DNA of 64,000 nucleotides from CAIQQQ01 sp037445025 (GTDB lineage Bacteria > Pseudomonadota > Alphaproteobacteria > Acetobacterales > Acetobacteraceae). Shown here piece by piece: positions 15,026-24,346 of this stretch. The position numbers and the translations under genes are program-made. Each line of letters opens with the position of its first letter. The stretch's first letter is position 1. The notes under the pieces are model-generated. The model worked only from the letters and a program-made list of their open reading frames with translations, was not told the origin of the DNA and made no database searches. The stretch covers positions 62,001 through 126,000 of the forward strand of contig JBBILI010000012.1 of NCBI GenBank assembly GCA_037445025.1, written 5' to 3'.

Positions 15026-16795
15026 ATGAGTGACAATCTTTTCGCCGACATGCGCGCTGTCGTGCTCGACGCCCTGGCCCGCGTGGTGCCGGAGCTTCCC
15101 CCCGAGATCGCCGTCCGTGTGGAGGTGACCGGCACCAAGGACCCCGCGCATGGCGACATGGCGACCAACGCGGCGATGGTCGCGGGGAAGGCCGCGGGGC
15201 GCAAGCCGGCGGAGTTGGCGGCGTCCCTTGTCGAGGTGCTGCGCGCCGCGCCCACAGTGGAGCACGCCGAAGCAGCCGGTCCGGGCTTTGTCAATCTGCG
15301 CCTGCACGCGTCGGCCCTCCGCGCGCAGATCGGCGTGATCCTCACCCGCGGCGAGTCGTATGGCGACAGCGTGTTCGGCGCCGCCACAAGGGTGAATGTC
15401 GAATACGTCTCCGCCAACCCGACGGGTCCGATGCATATCGGCCATTGCCGCGGCGCGGTGGTGGGCGACGCGCTGGCCAACCTGATGGCCAAGGCGGGAT
15501 TTGACGTCACCAAGGAGTATTACATCAACGACGCCGGCGGGCAGGTGATCGCCCTCGCCTGGGCGGTGTATTGGCGCTACCTGCAGGCGCTCGGCACCAC
15601 GCTGACCGAGGAGGCGTTCTCTGCCGCCGTCCCGGGCGGGCTGCAGTATCGCGGCGAATACCTGATCCCGGTCGGCGAGGCCCTGGCTGCTGCACACGGT
15701 GCCGCACTGGCGGGGGAGGGGCTCGGTGTCGCCAAGGCGGCGCTGTGGTTCGAGACCGTGCGGACGACCGCGCTGGCCATGATGATGGCGGGCATTCGTG
15801 AGGATCTCGACCTGCTGGGCGTGCGGTTTGACGTCTACAGCTCCGAACAGGCGCTGTTCGAGCGCAACGCCACCGACGCCGTGATCGACCGGCTGGACGC
15901 GCAGGGGCTGATCTACCAGGGCACGCTCGAACCGCCCAAAGGCAAGCTGCCGGATGACTGGGAGCCGCGCGAGCAGACGCTGTTCCGCTCCACCCGGTTC
16001 GGCGACGACGTGGATCGGCCGCTGCGCAAGTCGGATGGCAGCAACACGTATTTCGCCAACGACATCGCCTACCACGCCGACAAGCTCGACCGTGGCTTCG
16101 CCATCCTCATCAACGTGCTCGGCGCCGATCACGGCGGCTATGTCTCGCGCATCAAGGCCGCCACCAAGGCGCTGGGCGGGCAGCTCGACGTGTTGCTGTG
16201 TCAGATCGTCAAGGTGCTGAAGGGCGGCGAGCTCGTACGCATGTCCAAGCGCGCCGGCACCTTCATCACCTTGCGCGACCTGCTCGACGAGGTCGGGCGC
16301 GATGCGGTGCGCTTCACCATGCTGACCCGCAAATCCGACGCGCAGATGGATTTCGACATCGACCAGGCGGTCGCGCAGACGCGGGAGAACCCGGTGTTCT
16401 ACGTGCAGTACGCCCATGCCCGCTGCCGCAGCGTGCTGCGGGCGGCAGGGGAGAGCATCGACACCAGCCCCGTGGCGCTCGCTGAGGCCAATCTGGACAG
16501 TCTGGACAACCCGGCTGAGATGGCGCTGATCCGCCGTCTGGCGTCCTGGCCGCGGATGGTGGAGCAGGCCGCACAGGCGCGTGAGCCGCACAGAATCGCG
16601 TTTTTCCTCTATGACTTGGCGAGCGACTTTCATATGCTGTGGAACCGTGGCAGGGACGATGCTGCACTGCGGTTCCTCCAGGCTGACCAACCCGCCGAGA
16701 CCGCCGCCCGCGTGGCGCTGGTGGCAGCGACGGCCATGGTGATCCGGTCCGGCCTGGCGGTGATGGGCGTGACACCAGTCGAAGAGATGCGCTGA
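15026..16795 (+). CDS. argS: Arginyl-tRNA synthetase
   Basis: Class I synthetase (589 aa). An N-terminal Arg-tRNA domain (about residues 1-100) is followed by the HIGH motif ANPTGPMHIGHCRGAVVGD (about 131-149), the catalytic core with ADHGGYVSRIKAATKALG, a KMSKS-like loop RMSKRAGTFITL, and the DALR anticodon-binding domain with VQYAHARCRSVLR. Length is normal. It lies in a dgt-argS-SPOR run on one strand. Confidence 0.97.
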   Translation: MSDNLFADMRAVVLDALARVVPELPPEIAVRVEVTGTKDPAHGDMATNAAMVAGKAAGRKPAELAASLVEVLRAAPTVEHAEAAGPGFVNLRLHASALRAQIGVILTRGESYGDSVFGAATRVNVEYVSANPTGPMHIGHCRGAVVGDALANLMAKAGFDVTKEYYINDAGGQVIALAWAVYWRYLQALGTTLTEEAFSAAVPGGLQYRGEYLIPVGEALAAAHGAALAGEGLGVAKAALWFETVRTTALAMMMAGIREDLDLLGVRFDVYSSEQALFERNATDAVIDRLDAQGLIYQGTLEPPKGKLPDDWEPREQTLFRSTRFGDDVDRPLRKSDGSNTYFANDIAYHADKLDRGFAILINVLGADHGGYVSRIKAATKALGGQLDVLLCQIVKVLKGGELVRMSKRAGTFITLRDLLDEVGRDAVRFTMLTRKSDAQMDFDIDQAVAQTRENPVFYVQYAHARCRSVLRAAGESIDTSPVALAEANLDSLDNPAEMALIRRLASWPRMVEQAAQAREPHRIAFFLYDLASDFHMLWNRGRDDAALRFLQADQPAETAARVALVAATAMVIRSGLAVMGVTPVEEMR

Positions 16796-16833
16796 TCGGG
16801 ACCCCTCCCGGCCGGCGCCAGGAGCGGTAGGAC

Positions 16834-17709
16834 ATGCGTGACGATCTAAACATTCCCTTTCTGGAGCAGACCGGAGGCGGCGACGGCTTTGGCCGGGTAA
16901 GCTACGGCACACGCCAGGGCGGCATGGATCCGAACACCAAGCGTATGGCGCTGATCGCGGCAGGGCTCGGCGGTGGGCTTTTGCTGGTGGTGGGCGCGTG
17001 GTCGATGATCGCGCCGCACCATGCCGGCATCCCCGTGGTGCAGGCCGACAGCCGGCCGCTGCGCGAGAAGCCGGTGAACAAGGGCGGGCTGAATGTGATC
17101 GGCGCCGATGAGCAGGGGCTTTCCAGCGACACGGTCGGCAAGGCGGTGGTGGCGCCGGCGCCGGAAGCTCCGGCCCTGGCCGCCCTGCAGGCCGCCGATG
17201 CGCCGAAACCGGCTCCGGTGCCGGCCGCCCCGCCGGCGCCCCTGGCGGAGGTTCCCAAGGTCACGCCGCTGCCGGACGTGCCGTCCACAGCACTTGCCGC
17301 GAGGGCCTTGCCGGACGTGAAGCCGATCCCGTCGCAGGCTCAACCTGTTCCCCAGCCGGCACAACGCGTGGCGCTGACCGCACCGACGGCACCGGCACCT
17401 GTGGTGATGCCGCCACCGCCGCATCCGGTTCCCCATGTCGAAGCGAGACCTGCGCCGGTGATCGGCGGCCATCAGGTTCAGCTGGCCGCCGTCGCCTCGC
17501 AGGAGGCGGCGCAGGCGGAATGGCAGCGTCTGGCGCGGAAATATCCGGCTTTGCTCGGCAACCGTCGCCTGGAGGTCAGCCGGTTTGACCGCGATGGACA
17601 CGTGTTCTGGCGTGTGCGCACCGGTGGGTTCGCCGATTCCGCCAGTGCCAGCGCTTTCTGCAATCAGGTCAAGGCCAAGGGGGCAGCCTGCGAAGTGCCG
17701 CGGGCATGA
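16834..17709 (+). CDS. SPOR-domain membrane protein
   Basis: A 291-aa single-pass protein that probably binds denuded septal peptidoglycan. Residues 1-36 are cytoplasmic, a TM helix follows (MALIAAGLGGGLLLVVGAWS, about 37-57), then a long Pro/Ala-rich linker, and a C-terminal SPOR domain (about residues 210-291: HQVQLAAVASQEAAQAEWQR, VFWRVRTGGFAD, CNQVKAKG). Such a gene follows argS in many alphaproteobacteria, upstream of nagZ, linking it to cell-wall remodelling at division. Confidence 0.9.
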   Translation: MRDDLNIPFLEQTGGGDGFGRVSYGTRQGGMDPNTKRMALIAAGLGGGLLLVVGAWSMIAPHHAGIPVVQADSRPLREKPVNKGGLNVIGADEQGLSSDTVGKAVVAPAPEAPALAALQAADAPKPAPVPAAPPAPLAEVPKVTPLPDVPSTALAARALPDVKPIPSQAQPVPQPAQRVALTAPTAPAPVVMPPPPHPVPHVEARPAPVIGGHQVQLAAVASQEAAQAEWQRLARKYPALLGNRRLEVSRFDRDGHVFWRVRTGGFADSASASAFCNQVKAKGAACEVPRA

Positions 17710-17718
17710 GTGAGAAAG

Positions 17719-17988
17719 TTACCGCAGCAACGCCGTGGTCGGAACCAGCGCGCCACGGACCTGAACGAGCGTGAGCGCATCCCGTTCCTGTAGGGTGACA
17801 TAGCCTGAACTGGTCCAGTGGAGGGGTGCGGCCGGTACGTTGCGCGCCGGGTCCGTCAGGGCAGCGTGTTGCATCCCCATGATGTTTTCGGTCTCGCGCA
17901 GCCGGTCGAACGTGGCAAAGCCGCCGAGCAGACCTGCGACCAGGGCAAGGCTGAGTGTCATCAGTCGCGCAATTGTCGACACCTTCAT
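17719..17988 (-). CDS. Small exported or membrane-anchored hypothetical protein (89 aa)
   Basis: A perfect AAGGAG six bases before the ATG at 17988 supports this short minus-strand gene. The first 28 residues form a signal-type hydrophobic segment (MKVSTIARLMTLSLALVAGL). The remainder is hydrophilic (GYVTLQERDALTLVQVRGAL near the end). No family recognised. It lies between the SPOR gene and nagZ, divergent from nagZ and convergent with the SPOR gene. Confidence 0.7.
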   Translation of the reverse strand: MKVSTIARLMTLSLALVAGLLGGFATFDRLRETENIMGMQHAALTDPARNVPAAPLHWTSSGYVTLQERDALTLVQVRGALVPTTALLR

Positions 17989-18086
17989 GACAATCTCCTT
18001 TTTGCGTGGCAACCAGCGGTTTTCACTGGCTCAACGACGTCAGTGTGTGCCGCAAAGGTTAATTTTCCCTGAGGAGTGCGGCAGAC

Positions 18087-19094
18087 ATGACCGAGACGCG
18101 GGCCGCCATCGTGGGCATCGCAGGATCCGTCCTGGCGCCGGCCGAGCGTGATCTGTTCCGCGCCTGCCCGCCCGCTGGGGTGATCCTGTTCGCCCGCAAC
18201 ATCGCCACCCCGGAGCAGCTTCGCGCGCTCACCGCCGATCTGCGCGCGGTTCTGCCCCCAGATGCGGTGCTGATGGTCGACCAGGAGGGCGGCCGCGTCG
18301 CCCGGCTGCGGCCGCCGCACTGGCGCGGTCATCCCTCGGCCGGACGCATCGGCGCCCTGTGGTCCGCTGATCCCGCCGCCGCCGCGCGGGCCGCCTGGCT
18401 GACCGGTGCGCTGATCGGCCTCGATGCCCATGCGATGGGGTTCGATGTGGTCAGCGCGCCGGTGCTCGATCTGCGTCTGCCGGGCGCAAGCGATGTGGTG
18501 GGCGATCGCAGCTTCGCGGCCGACCCCGCCGTCGTGGCCTCGCTCGGCGGCGCCATGGCGGAGGGGTTGCTGGCCGCCGGGATCCAGCCGGTGATGAAGC
18601 ACGCGCCCGGCCATGGCCGGGCCCTGGTCGACAGCCATCTGGCGCTGCCGGAGGTGCCGGTGCTGCACGCGGACGACATCGCGCCGTTTCGCGCCCTGGC
18701 CGCCTTGCCCTGGGCGATGTCGGCGCATGTCCGCTACGCCGACCGCGACGGGAGCCACCCGGCAACCCTGTCGGCCGGCATCATCGCCGAGGTCATCCGC
18801 GGGGCCATCGGCTTTGCAGGCGTGCTGTGCAGCGACGACCTCGCGATGGCGGCGCTGGACGGTGATCCTGCCGCGCGTGCGCTCACCTGCCTCGCGGCGG
18901 GTTGCGATATCGCGCTCTACTGCCCAGGTGATGGGCGAGGCACCGCTGCGGTGCTGAACGCTTGCCCCTGGCTGACCGAGGCCGCACAGCAGCGGCTGGC
19001 GGCGGCCCGTGCTCTTGCGCAACGGCAGGCGATCGCGCTGGATGCCACCACTCTGTCCGCCGAAAGGGACGCCCTGCTGCCATGGAAGACATGA
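18087..19094 (+). CDS. nagZ: Beta-N-acetylhexosaminidase (peptidoglycan recycling)
   Basis: GH3-family NagZ (335 aa) that removes GlcNAc from anhydro-muropeptides in the cytoplasm. Substrate and catalytic motifs are present: MVDQEGGRVARLRPP (about residues 64-78), GDRSFAADPAVV, and the KHAPGHG-x-x-x-x-DSHLALP loop that supplies the catalytic Asp/His. The nucleophile is the Asp of VLCSDDLAMAAL. No signal peptide, consistent with a cytoplasmic enzyme. It overlaps the next gene by 13 bp and starts the nagZ-M50-scpAB-tat-serS run typical of alphaproteobacteria. Confidence 0.94.
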   Translation: MTETRAAIVGIAGSVLAPAERDLFRACPPAGVILFARNIATPEQLRALTADLRAVLPPDAVLMVDQEGGRVARLRPPHWRGHPSAGRIGALWSADPAAAARAAWLTGALIGLDAHAMGFDVVSAPVLDLRLPGASDVVGDRSFAADPAVVASLGGAMAEGLLAAGIQPVMKHAPGHGRALVDSHLALPEVPVLHADDIAPFRALAALPWAMSAHVRYADRDGSHPATLSAGIIAEVIRGAIGFAGVLCSDDLAMAALDGDPAARALTCLAAGCDIALYCPGDGRGTAAVLNACPWLTEAAQQRLAAARALAQRQAIALDATTLSAERDALLPWKT

Positions 19095-19789
19095 TCCTCA
19101 GCTTCGCGCTGGCTGCGATCCCGGCGATCCTGGCGATCACGCTGCACGAGGCCGCCCACGGCTACGCCGCCTGGGCGCTGGGTGACGACACGGCGAAACG
19201 CCTCGGCCGGCTGTCGCTGAACCCGCTCGCGCATGTCGACCGGTTCGGCACCATCCTGCTGCCGGGGTTCCTGCTGATCTCGCAGCTGCTGACGATCGGG
19301 CACATCAACTTCATGTTCGGCTGGGCCAAGCCGGTGCCGGTGGCGGCCAGCCGCTTCACCAATCCGCGCCGCGGCATGATGTTCGTCGCTGCGGCCGGTC
19401 CGGCGATGAACTTTCTGCTGGCCTGGCTGGCGGGGCTGGCGCTGCATGTGGTGCCCGATCTGTCGCCCCAGGCGGGGCATATCGTCGAGCCGTTTCTGTT
19501 CTATTTCATCCTCACCAACCTGGTGCTCGGCCTGTTCAACCTGCTGCCGATCCCGCCCCTCGATGGCGGGCGCATTGCCGTCGGTCTGCTGCCGCTGCCG
19601 CTGGCGATCCGCTGGGCGAAGCTGGAGCGCGCCGGCATCGTGGTGGTGCTGCTGGTGGTGTTCCTGCTGCCGGAGATGGCGCGCAGCTTCGGCGTGCGGT
19701 TCGACCCGGTGCACGACGCGCTCGGCCGCCTGCTGCCCTGGGCGATGGATTGGGTGCTGACCTTGTCGGGCCATGACCTCGGCGCCTGA
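19082..19789 (+). CDS. Site-2 protease family (M50) membrane protein
   Basis: A polytopic membrane metalloprotease (235 aa) of the short M50/YwhC-like type with no PDZ domain. The zinc motif HEAAHG is in the first TM region (ITLHEAAHGYAAWALGD), and the second motif N-x-L-P-x-P-x-x-DGGRI appears as NLLPIPPLDGGRI at about residues 155-167. The start ATG 19082 lies inside the end of nagZ. Location between nagZ and scpA is conserved in alphaproteobacteria; substrate unknown. Confidence 0.9.
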   Translation: MEDMILSFALAAIPAILAITLHEAAHGYAAWALGDDTAKRLGRLSLNPLAHVDRFGTILLPGFLLISQLLTIGHINFMFGWAKPVPVAASRFTNPRRGMMFVAAAGPAMNFLLAWLAGLALHVVPDLSPQAGHIVEPFLFYFILTNLVLGLFNLLPIPPLDGGRIAVGLLPLPLAIRWAKLERAGIVVVLLVVFLLPEMARSFGVRFDPVHDALGRLLPWAMDWVLTLSGHDLGA

Positions 19790-20550
19790 CACCGCTGCCC
19801 CCCAGGACACGCAGGAGGGCAGCCTGGTCCTGCATCTGCAGGGTTTCGACGGCCCGCTCGACCTGCTGCTCGACCTCGCGCGCCAGCAGAAGCTGGACCT
19901 CGCCACCATCTCCATCCTGTCGCTGGTCGACCAGTTCCTGGCGGTGGTCGAAGGCGCGCGGCGCGTTCGGCTTGAGCTTGCCGCGGATTGGCTGGTGATG
20001 GCGGCCTGGCTCGCCTGGCTCAAGTCACGCCTGCTGCTGCCGCAAGGCGAGGCGGCCGAGGAGGGCGAGGTGGCGGCCGAGGTGCTGGCCAACCGGCTGC
20101 GCGACCTGCAGCGCGTGCGTCTGCTCGCGGTCTGGCTGTCACAGCGCCCCCAGCTCGGCCAGGACGTGTTCGCCCGCGGCGCGCCCGAGGACCTCACCGA
20201 GCGCGACCGCTCGCGTCTGGCGCTCGACATGCCAGGCCTGATGCGTGCTTACCTCGCGGCCCTGCGCCGCGGTTCGACCGCAACCCCCTACCGCCCGCGC
20301 CCGGTCAATCTGTGGAGTGTGCAGGAGGCGCTGGCGCGGCTTGCTGCCCTGGTTGGCAGCCTGCCGGACTGGTCGAGCCTGGACGCGTTCCTGCCGGACG
20401 CACTGGGCACACCGCTGCAGCGCCGCGGGGCGCTGGCCAGCACGCTGATCGCGGGGTTGGAGATGGCGCGCTCCGGCACGCTGCGGCTGCGCCAGGAGGA
20501 CGCGTTCGGGCCGATCCTGCTGCGCCGCACCCAGGCGTCGGAGGACGAGG

Positions 20551-20558
<8 letters not shown>
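19773..20558 (+). CDS. scpA: Segregation and condensation protein A
   Basis: Kleisin (261 aa) of the SMC-ScpAB complex that organises the chromosome. Characteristic N-terminus LVLHLQGFDGPLDLLLDLAR, QKLDLATISILSLVDQFL and LVMAAWLAWLKSRLLLP; the middle linker is variable and the C-terminal winged-helix part is FGPILLRR-like. The gene overlaps the M50 gene by 17 bp and scpB by 8 bp, so all are translationally coupled. Confidence 0.95.
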
Positions 20559-21102
<544 letters not shown>

Positions 21103-21171
21103 CCGCCGGCCACGGGTTTCCCATCTCCCGGCTTTCCTGCTAGCAACCGGGCTCAGGAGACACGCACCCCA

Positions 21172-21672
21172 ATGTTCGACTTCGCCTGGACCGAAATTGC
21201 GCTGATCGGCGTGGTGGCGCTCATCGCCATCGGGCCCAAAGACCTGCCGGTTGCCATCAAGACCATAGCCGGCATGATCAAGAAGGCGCGGCGCATGGCC
21301 AGCGAGTTTCAGGGTCATGTCGACGAGATGGTGCGCGAGGCGAACCTGCACGAGGTGCGCGACCAGATCACCCAGCTGCGCAATTTCGACATCAAGTCCG
21401 AGATCGCCAAGGCGGTGGATGAGGACGGCTCGCTGCGCCAGACCTTCGCGGAGAACCCGCTGAACCCGACCAGCAGCTTTCCCCAGCCCGCCGAACCTGC
21501 GGCGGCGGTGGAGGAAGGCCGTGTGCTCGACCGGCCGGCCGAGGCCGTCGCGCCGCAGATCGCTCCCGCCTTCGTGCCGCCGGAATCGGGCGGCACGCCC
21601 GCCCCCTATGTGCCCAAACCGCCGCCGGTGCCGCCCGCCTTCGTGCCGCCCGGCACCTCTCACACCGCCTAG
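21172..21672 (+). CDS. tatB: Sec-independent protein translocase TatB
   Basis: A 166-aa Tat component. The N-terminal TM helix and the hinge are TatB-like: MFDFAWTEIALIGVVALIAI with an internal Glu, then GPKDLP, followed by an amphipathic helix (KTIAGMIKKARRMASEFQGH). The Pro-rich C-terminal tail (from about 130) is variable and cytoplasmic. The MFD start and long tail favour TatB over TatA. No tatA lies between scpB and this gene, where it is usually found. Confidence 0.93.
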   Translation: MFDFAWTEIALIGVVALIAIGPKDLPVAIKTIAGMIKKARRMASEFQGHVDEMVREANLHEVRDQITQLRNFDIKSEIAKAVDEDGSLRQTFAENPLNPTSSFPQPAEPAAAVEEGRVLDRPAEAVAPQIAPAFVPPESGGTPAPYVPKPPPVPPAFVPPGTSHTA

Positions 21673-21690
21673 TTTCGCAACAGGATTCCC

Positions 21691-22473
21691 GTGGCCACCA
21701 CCGAAGAAGACGTGATCGACGACAAGCCGATGCCGCTGCTCGATCACCTGATCGAGCTGCGCCGCCGGCTGCTATGGTCGGCCCTGGCGTTCCTGCTGTG
21801 CTTCTTTTTCTGCTATTACTTCTCGCAGAACATCTTCTCGTTCCTGGCCAAGCCGCTGGCCGACGTGCTGGAGGCCGAGGGCGGTGGGCAGCGGCTGATC
21901 TACACGCATCTGACCGAGGCGTTCTTCACCTACATCAAGGTGGCGTTCTTCGGCGCGGCCTCGATCTCGTTCCCCGTGGTGGCCTCGCAGGTCTGGCTGT
22001 TTGTGGCGCCTGGCCTGTATCGCAGCGAGAAGCGCGCCTTCGCGCCGTTCCTGCTGGCAACGCCGATCCTGTTCTGCGCCGGTGCGGCGCTGGCGTATTA
22101 TTTCATCTTCCCCGTCGCCTGGAAGTTCTTCGCCGGCTTCCAGAGTGCGAACGGCGCCGGTGGGCTGCCGATCCAGCTGGAAGCCAAGGTGAGCGAGTAT
22201 CTCGACCTGGTGATGAAGCTGATCTTCGCCTTCGGCGTGGCGTTCCAGCTACCGGTGGCGCTGTCGCTGATGGCCAAGGTGGGCATCGTCAGCTCCAAGA
22301 GCCTCAAGAAATATCGGCGCTACGCCTATGTCGGCATGTTCATCATCGCCGCCATCCTGGCCCCGCCGGACGTGATCACGCAGACCGGCCTCGCCGTGCC
22401 GCTGATCCTTCTGTACGAACTGTCGATCCTTGCCGCGCGCATGGTCGAGCCAAAGCCGGCTGCCGAGGACTGA
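21691..22473 (+). CDS. tatC: Sec-independent protein translocase TatC
   Basis: Six-TM receptor core (260 aa) of the Tat pathway. GTG start 18 bp after tatB. The cytoplasmic N-terminus MPLLDHLIELRRRLLWS carries the signal-peptide binding motif H-L-x-E-L-R-x-R. TMs follow, with FPVVASQVWLFVAPGLYRSEKR in the first cytoplasmic loop region and FAFGVAFQLPVALSLMAKVG later. It is directly followed by serS (4 bp). Confidence 0.96.
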   Translation: MATTEEDVIDDKPMPLLDHLIELRRRLLWSALAFLLCFFFCYYFSQNIFSFLAKPLADVLEAEGGGQRLIYTHLTEAFFTYIKVAFFGAASISFPVVASQVWLFVAPGLYRSEKRAFAPFLLATPILFCAGAALAYYFIFPVAWKFFAGFQSANGAGGLPIQLEAKVSEYLDLVMKLIFAFGVAFQLPVALSLMAKVGIVSSKSLKKYRRYAYVGMFIIAAILAPPDVITQTGLAVPLILLYELSILAARMVEPKPAAED

Positions 22474-22477
22474 GACG

Positions 22478-23746
22478 ATGCATGATATCCGACTGATCCG
22501 CGCCGAGCCGGCGGCGTTCGACGCGGCCATGGCGCGGCGCAAGGTGGCGCCGGTGGCGGCGGGACTGGTGCGCACCGACGAAGAGCGCCGGGCAGCCATG
22601 ACAACGCTGCAGGAATTTCAGGCGGAGAAAAAGAAGCTCTCCGAGAGCTTTGGCAAGGCGCGGCGTGCCGGCGAGGACACATCGGCTCTGACTGCGCGTC
22701 TCGACGAACTGACCGGCTTCATCGCGGCCGCGGAAGGGCAGGCCACTGCGGCGGACGCGGCGATCCGGTCGATCCTGGAGACCCTGCCGAACATCCTCGA
22801 CCCTGAGGTGCCGGATGGCGCCGACGAGACGCAAAACTTCGAGATAAAGCAGGTCGGCACACCCGGCAAGCCGAACTTCCCCGCCAGGCAGCACTTCGAG
22901 CTCGGAGAGGCCATGGGCCTGATGGAGTTCGAGCGTGCCGCCAAGCTCGCCGGCAGCCGCTTCACCATCCTGCGCGGCGATCTGGCCCGCCTCGAACGTG
23001 CCATCGGCCAGTTCATGATCGACCTGCACACCCGTGAGCACGGCTACGAGGAGGTCGCGGTGCCGCTGATGGTCAACGCCGCCACCATGTACGGCACCGG
23101 CCAGCTGCCGAAATTCGAGGAAGACCTCTTCAAGACCACCGACGGCCGCTACCTCATCCCCACCGCCGAGGTGCCGCTGACCAACTATGTCGCCGGCGAG
23201 ATCGTGCCGGAGGCAAAGCTGCCGTACCGCTTCGCCGCCCTCAGCCAGTGCTTTCGCAGCGAAGCCGGCTCGGCCGGGCGTGACACGCGCGGCATGCTCC
23301 GCCAGCACCAGTTTCCCAAGGTGGAGATGGTCAGCATCACCCACCCCGACGCCTCGGCCGCCGAGCACGAGCGCATGACCGAATGTGCCGAGCGCGTGCT
23401 GGAGCTGCTGGAGATCCCGTATCGCCGCATGATGCTGTGCGCAGGTGATACCGGCTTCGGCTCGGCGCGTACCTATGACCTTGAGGTCTGGCTGCCCGGC
23501 CAGGCCGCCTGGCGCGAGATCAGCTCCTGCTCGAACATGCGGGACTTCCAGGCGCGGCGCATGAATGCGCGCTACAGCGGGCCGGACGGCAAGTCCAAGG
23601 GCTTCGTGCATACCCTGAACGGCTCGGGTGTCGCTGTGGGCCGGGCCCTGATCGCGGTGATGGAGACCTATCAGCAGGCGGATGGCAGCGTTGCCATCCC
23701 CGACATGCTGCGGCCGCGGATGGGCGGACTGACCCGCATCGGATAG
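22478..23746 (+). CDS. serS: Seryl-tRNA synthetase
   Basis: Class II synthetase (422 aa). ATG at 22478 gives the canonical MHDIRLIRAEPAAFDAAMAR; earlier in-frame starts lie within tatC. An N-terminal coiled-coil arm (about residues 30-100), motif 2 with FRSEAGSAGRDTRGMLRQHQ and motif 3 with GSGVAVGRALIAVMETYQ are complete. It ends the nagZ-to-serS run. Confidence 0.97.
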   Translation: MHDIRLIRAEPAAFDAAMARRKVAPVAAGLVRTDEERRAAMTTLQEFQAEKKKLSESFGKARRAGEDTSALTARLDELTGFIAAAEGQATAADAAIRSILETLPNILDPEVPDGADETQNFEIKQVGTPGKPNFPARQHFELGEAMGLMEFERAAKLAGSRFTILRGDLARLERAIGQFMIDLHTREHGYEEVAVPLMVNAATMYGTGQLPKFEEDLFKTTDGRYLIPTAEVPLTNYVAGEIVPEAKLPYRFAALSQCFRSEAGSAGRDTRGMLRQHQFPKVEMVSITHPDASAAEHERMTECAERVLELLEIPYRRMMLCAGDTGFGSARTYDLEVWLPGQAAWREISSCSNMRDFQARRMNARYSGPDGKSKGFVHTLNGSGVAVGRALIAVMETYQQADGSVAIPDMLRPRMGGLTRIG

Positions 23747-23821
23747 AATCGTTGCGCGAGCGACGATGTAACGGCCCCTGCTGATCCCCACATCAAGGGC
23801 TCAAAAAGGGACACCAGAACC

Positions 23822-24304
23822 ATGAGCGATCTCGTTGTCATCGCCTTTCCGTCTCAGGCGCGCGCGGAGGAAGTGCGCGGCATGATTCTTAAAATGCAGT
23901 CCGAATATCTCATCGAACTCGGCGATGCCGTCGTTGCGGTGAAGGGTGAGGACGGGCATGTGAAGCTCAACCAGCTCGTCAACGCCACGGCCTTGACTGC
24001 GGCGTCCGGCACGATGTGGGGGACGATCATCGGGCTGATCTTCCTGATGCCATTGGCCGGGGCCGCGATCGGCGCCGCTTCCGGGGCGATTGCCGGAGCG
24101 ATGACCGATCTGGGCATCAACGACAATTTCATGAAGGACGTGGCCGGCGCCATCGCGCCAGGGCAGGCGGCGCTGTTTCTGCTGATCCGCAAGATGACCA
24201 CGGACAAGGTGCTGGAGGATCTGCACGGCGTGGGGGGAACGGTGCTGCGGACCAGCTTTGATCATTCGAAGGAAGAGGCGCTTCGGGCGGCTTTGGCGGC
24301 GTAG
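23822..24304 (+). CDS. DUF1269 family membrane protein (160 aa)
   Basis: Begins MSDLVVIAFPSQARAEEV, matching the DUF1269 N-terminal domain with a ferredoxin-like fold. A Gly/Ala-rich membrane hairpin follows (GTMWGTIIGLIFLMPLAGAA and AIGAASGAIAGAMTD, about residues 62-97), then NDNFMKDVAGAIAPGQAALF and TVLRTSF-like ends. The Gly/Ala-rich segment resembles glycine-zipper membrane proteins. Role unknown. It has its own upstream spacer of 75 bp after serS and ends at the palindrome 24306-24345. Confidence 0.85.
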   Translation: MSDLVVIAFPSQARAEEVRGMILKMQSEYLIELGDAVVAVKGEDGHVKLNQLVNATALTAASGTMWGTIIGLIFLMPLAGAAIGAASGAIAGAMTDLGINDNFMKDVAGAIAPGQAALFLLIRKMTTDKVLEDLHGVGGTVLRTSFDHSKEEALRAALAA

Positions 24305-24346
24305 GAAGCAAGCGGTTCTTTTCTGAAGAAAAGAACCGCTTGCTTA
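24303..24346. terminator. Palindromic intergenic element, copy B (single hairpin, bidirectional terminator)
   Basis: Perfect 19-bp arms (24306-24324 and 24327-24345) with a 2-base centre, running AAGCAAGCGG-TTCTTTTCT and its complement. It lies exactly between two convergent genes: DUF1269 stops at 24304, and the ABC permease stop TAA (24346-24344) is formed by the edge of the hairpin. The T-rich half of the stem could serve as the U-tract in either direction. Confidence 0.8.

Noticed and set aside
13619..16912. A 1097-residue open frame on the minus strand opposite dgt and argS
   Set aside because: Antisense to two conserved enzymes; composition is typical for a shadow frame.
24303..24346. 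Palindromes considered as transposon terminal repeats with a transposase
   Set aside because: None of the copies encloses a transposase or has evident target duplication; they could be non-autonomous, but I cannot show it.
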